Shown here in pieces: positions 7,545 to 9,232 of a stretch of 9,232 nucleotides of DNA. The stretch is from JAAYEB01 sp035306725. Its GTDB lineage: Bacteria > Fibrobacterota > Chitinivibrionia > Chitinivibrionales > Chitinispirillaceae. Each line of letters opens with the position of its first letter. Position 1 is the first letter of the stretch. The stretch covers positions 1-9,232 of the forward strand of contig DATGNN010000423.1 of assembly GCA_035306725.1 (NCBI GenBank), written 5' to 3'. A program made the translations under genes and the position numbers. Under the pieces are notes generated by a model. The model made no database searches. It saw nothing but the letters and a program-made list of their open reading frames with translations, and was not told the origin of the DNA.

Positions 7545-7560
7545 AATCTGTGAACAGATT
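7545..7560. repeat. 16-base palindrome, possible regulator binding site
   Basis: AATCTGT (7545-7551) and ACAGATT (7554-7560) are perfect inverted copies separated by GA. A short, near-continuous dyad of this type suits a dimeric helix-turn-helix regulator. It centres about 73 bases upstream of the transcript start predicted from the extended -10 at 7487-7495, a position more typical of an activator site. The spacing does not fit the E. coli LexA box (CTGT-N8-ACAG). The regulator is unknown. Confidence 0.35.
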
Positions 7561-7638
7561 AAAGAAATTTATTCGAAGAGCTGAAAAAAAGTTGGTGTAA
7601 CTAGTAAAAAAGAAACATAACTGGTGTTTAAATGTCTT

Positions 7639-7671
7639 AAAAAAGAATGCGCTCGGGAAAAACCCGAGCGC
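7639..7671 (-). terminator. Strong intrinsic terminator (minus strand)
   Basis: GCGCTCGGG (7649-7657) and CCCGAGCGC (7663-7671) form a perfect 9-bp, GC-rich stem with a 5-base loop of U in the minus-strand RNA. After the stem the minus strand reads ATTC and then six T (7644-7639). The plus-strand side has no T-run, so the terminator works for minus-strand transcripts, either a long htrA 3' tail or a short RNA starting near 7719. It insulates htrA from the thiD2-like gene and ftsK. Confidence 0.82.
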
Positions 7672-7719
7672 CTTCCGCTTCACCCGATAATTTGCAAGAG
7701 GGCCTTGCATTTGGTAGGT
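7639..7719 (-). ncRNA. Candidate small RNA ending at the terminator
   Basis: A minus-strand transcript of about 80 nt is conceivable. TTGCGT (7754-7749) and TATCTT (7731-7726) are spaced by 17 bases, a weak sigma70-like promoter. They are followed by a perfect 6-bp hairpin, TGCAAG/CTTGCA with a 5-base loop (7709-7693), then a short single-stranded GGGTGAAGCGGAAGG segment, then the strong terminator stem. The two-hairpin plus terminator layout resembles stand-alone regulatory RNAs. I do not recognise a known family: it lacks the SRP RNA core, and nothing tRNA-like is present. It could equally be the 3' end of the htrA message. Confidence 0.25.
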
Positions 7720-7753
7720 ACTATAAAGATAATAATTATTAATTATTCACGCA

Positions 7754-7795
7754 ACTCCTTTGGTGTTTTTTTTCAAGATTTTTCCAAAAAGGAGT
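7754..7795. repeat. Inverted repeat ACTCCTTT / AAAGGAGT
   Basis: ACTCCTTT (7754-7761) and AAAGGAGT (7788-7795) are perfect inverted 8-mers with a 26-base spacer. The left arm abuts the -35-like TTGCGT of the candidate small RNA. The minus-strand version of that arm contains AAAGGAG, a strong Shine-Dalgarno-like string with no gene after it, so it may be a remnant of a lost gene. Confidence 0.35.
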
Positions 7796-7849
7796 GTTTT
7801 ATCTGTTATCTGAAGTGGAAAATCAGAAAATAAGCGATCTAAAAAAATG

Positions 7850-7898
7850 CTGACATTTTTTTTGTATATCCTGTCCCGGCAGCAAAAATTTATGTCAG
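7850..7898. repeat. Two-segment inverted repeat with an 18-base loop
   Basis: CTGACAT (7850-7856) pairs with ATGTCAG (7892-7898); after a small internal loop (TT against TTT), TTTTTG (7859-7864) pairs with CAAAAA (7883-7888). The 13 paired positions enclose an 18-base loop containing CCTGTCCCGGCAG. Neither strand has a proper U-tail after the stem, so it is not an obvious terminator. It lies in the htrA 3' region and may be a structured RNA element, or the footprint of an unrecognised short repeat. Confidence 0.4.
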
Positions 7899-8143
7899 TG
7901 CAGGTTAAATTGAGAAAATCATGTTAACCAGGATTAATTAAAACAGAATAAAAATGAACGCTGATTAGCTCCGAAGGCTCTAAAAAAATTCTGTAAATCC
8001 GGATCGTTGGATTGTTTATCTGACGGATTCTTTACTGAATTACAAAAAACCTTACATCTTTGTTGCCAGAATGAGTAAAGCCGAAAAACAATTGTTTTGA
8101 TTAATGAAAATATCTGGAAGTTTTTATGATACCTCTTTTTCAA

Positions 8144-8158
8144 AGTTTCTCTGAAACT
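8144..8158. other. Short hairpin just after the htrA stop
   Basis: AGTTTC (8144-8149) and GAAACT (8153-8158) form a perfect 6-bp stem with a 3-base loop, 28 bases past the htrA stop codon. No T-run follows on the minus strand, so it is at best an RNA-stabilising structure rather than a terminator. Confidence 0.25.
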
Positions 8159-8185
8159 AAATTTCCAATCATTCTTTAACGTAAT

Positions 8186-9232
8186 TTAACTTTTCTGCGG
8201 CTGAACCGGACGTTCTGATAGTTCAACATCTATTTTCATTTTCTTTCCGTTACGGATTATTGTTAATTTTACTTTTTTTCCAGGTAATGTGCCTGCAATT
8301 TTAGTTCTTAAATCAGTAGTATTTTCGACCTGAATATCATTAAATTCAATTATTACATCACCTGGCTGGATACCGGCACGGGCTGCAGGTCCATCAGGTT
8401 CTACAGAAGAAACATAAGCTCCAAGTGTAGTGTCAAGGCCGATTTTTGATGCCTGATTTTCAGAAATGTCCTGTACAATTATTGCCAGGTAGCCTCTAGA
8501 TACTTTTCCACGTTCAATCAGTTGTTCCATTATTTCTCTTGCCATGTTTATTGGAATTGCAAAACCTATTCCCACATTTCCACCTGTTGGAGAACTAATC
8601 GCAGTATTTATTCCGATTATTTGTCCGTCAAGATTTGCCAATGCTCCGCCACTGTTCCCTGGGTTCATTGATGCATCTGTTTGAATAAAATCTTCATAAT
8701 CAGCGAGTCCCATAAGAGAACGTCCTTTTGCACTTACAATTCCGGCTGTAACAGTCTGAAGTAATTCAAATGGGTTACCAACAGCTATTACCCACTGGCC
8801 AACAGTTAGTTCATCAGAATCGCCTAATTCAGCAGCAGGCAAATGATCACCATCAATTTTAATGACGGCAAGATCTGTTAGTGGATCGGTACCAACCAGT
8901 TTGGCTTCATAGTTTCGTCCCTCAATGGTTACCATGATAGTTTCTGCATCTGCAATAACATGGTAATTGGTCAGGATATATCCATCTTCTGTAACTATAA
9001 TTCCTGAGGCCAAACCTCGAACCAGCTCTTTTTCATCATTGTCACCACCTTTGAAAAATCGTTCAAAGGTGCCTCCGCTTTCCGAAGAAACCGGCTTTTG
9101 TTGAACCGAAAAAATTGTTATTACCGATGGGCGCACTTTATTTGCAGAGCTTTCAAACAATCCGCTGATCTCATCTGCGAGTTCTCTTGCTGAAATAATT
9201 CTCTGATTCGAATCAGAAGCCTGTGCAGAAAG
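8186..9232 (-). CDS. htrA: HtrA/Do-family periplasmic serine protease, one PDZ domain (5' end outside window)
   Basis: The frame is open from the window edge to TAA at 8188-8186: 348 residues visible, start missing. A TTG at 9160 is not the start, because the frame continues upstream into LSAQASDSNQ, which looks like the end of a signal peptide cleaved after AQA. The trypsin-like domain shows the full triad in visible numbering: His ~91 in ILTNYHVIADAE, Asp ~120 in DPLTDLAVIKID, and Ser ~194 in MNPGNSGGAL. One PDZ domain follows (~246-340, beginning SRGYLAI with its core at GPAARAGIQPGDVIIEFNDI), and the protein ends soon after in RPVQPQKS. DegP and DegQ have two PDZ domains; one PDZ is as in DegS, HhoA and HtrA-like forms. 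The family degrades or senses misfolded periplasmic and outer-membrane proteins, which suits the barrel genes nearby. A membrane-anchored rather than free form cannot be ruled out. Confidence 0.95.
   Translation of the reverse strand, partial: LSAQASDSNQRIISARELADEISGLFESSANKVRPSVITIFSVQQKPVSSESGGTFERFFKGGDNDEKELVRGLASGIIVTEDGYILTNYHVIADAETIMVTIEGRNYEAKLVGTDPLTDLAVIKIDGDHLPAAELGDSDELTVGQWVIAVGNPFELLQTVTAGIVSAKGRSLMGLADYEDFIQTDASMNPGNSGGALANLDGQIIGINTAISSPTGGNVGIGFAIPINMAREIMEQLIERGKVSRGYLAIIVQDISENQASKIGLDTTLGAYVSSVEPDGPAARAGIQPGDVIIEFNDIQVENTTDLRTKIAGTLPGKKVKLTIIRNGKKMKIDVELSERPVQPQKS

Larger units (their letters stand above)
7354..8185. other. Gene-poor intergenic region between htrA and the thiD2-like gene
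   Basis: About 830 AT-rich bases without a convincing protein gene on either strand. From the htrA side it contains a small hairpin (8144-8158), a two-part inverted repeat (7850-7898), a second inverted repeat (7754-7795), a candidate small RNA (7719-7639) ending in a strong minus-strand terminator, a 16-base palindrome (7545-7560), and an extended -10 with a palindrome across the probable transcript start (7464-7495). The minus-strand frame 8143-7934 (TTG start, 69 codons) and the frame 7710-7384 are open but look non-coding. There is no THI-box (CTGAGA) signature upstream of the thiD2-like gene, so I see no TPP riboswitch. Confidence 0.7.

Noticed and set aside
7384..7710. Minus-strand 108-codon frame starting MQGPLANYR
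   Set aside because: It runs straight through the strong terminator hairpin at 7649-7671 and the promoter dyads, and is rich in Phe, Ile and Tyr from AT-rich DNA; no ribosome site.
7640..7720. SRP RNA or tRNA in the candidate small RNA segment
   Set aside because: A CGGAAGG string is present, but the rest of the SRP tetraloop domain is not; there is no cloverleaf or T-arm sequence.
7934..8143. Minus-strand 69-codon frame with TTG start
   Set aside because: Weak ribosome site, a start that overlaps a hairpin, and no recognisable family; kept only as a possible remnant in the findings.

Overview
All six genes supported in this window lie on the minus strand. It reads as envelope and cell-cycle housekeeping DNA from a Gram-negative bacterium of the FCB superphylum. 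The main clues are two PorV/PorQ-type (UPF0164-like) outer-membrane barrel proteins, a secreted protein ending in a FlgD-like Ig / type IX-like C-terminal domain, and a LolA-type lipoprotein carrier. The base composition looks AT-rich. The combination is commonest in Fibrobacterota-like (chitinispirillal) and other non-Bacteroidetes FCB lineages. That placement is inference, since no rRNA or marker phylogeny is available here.

Layout in the direction of transcription (high to low coordinates): (1) 9232-8186, the C-terminal 348 residues of an HtrA/Do-type periplasmic serine protease with one PDZ domain; its 5' end is outside the window. (2) 8185-7354, about 830 bases with no convincing gene. 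They hold a very strong minus-strand intrinsic terminator (7671-7639), several inverted repeats, a possible ~80-nt RNA ending at that terminator, and an extended -10 promoter for the next gene. (3) 7353-6925, a stand-alone ThiD2-like protein (the domain found N-terminal to ThiE in many bacteria) built of two repeats and lacking an ATG start. (4) 6932-4434, FtsK/SpoIIIE DNA translocase, overlapping the thiD2-like stop by 8 bases. (5) 4253-3630, LolA-family carrier; ftsK followed by lolA is also the order in E. coli. (6) 3643-2066, secreted protein with propeller-like repeats and a C-terminal FlgD-like Ig/sorting domain. (7) 2091-1018, PorV-like outer-membrane protein. (8) 813-1, a second PorV-like protein, cut off by the window edge.

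Genes 5, 6 and 7 overlap one another by 14 and 26 bases and so form a tightly coupled translation unit. The set suggests a small envelope module: a carrier delivering lipoproteins to the outer membrane, a secreted protein with a type IX-like tail, and a PorV-like barrel that in characterised type IX systems acts as a shuttle for such tails. The HtrA protease would add periplasmic quality control.

I found no mobile element, CRISPR array, tRNA, rRNA or defence system. The points most worth a second look are the possible PorV-like/cargo pairing, the non-ATG thiD2-like gene with its promoter region, and the candidate small RNA.
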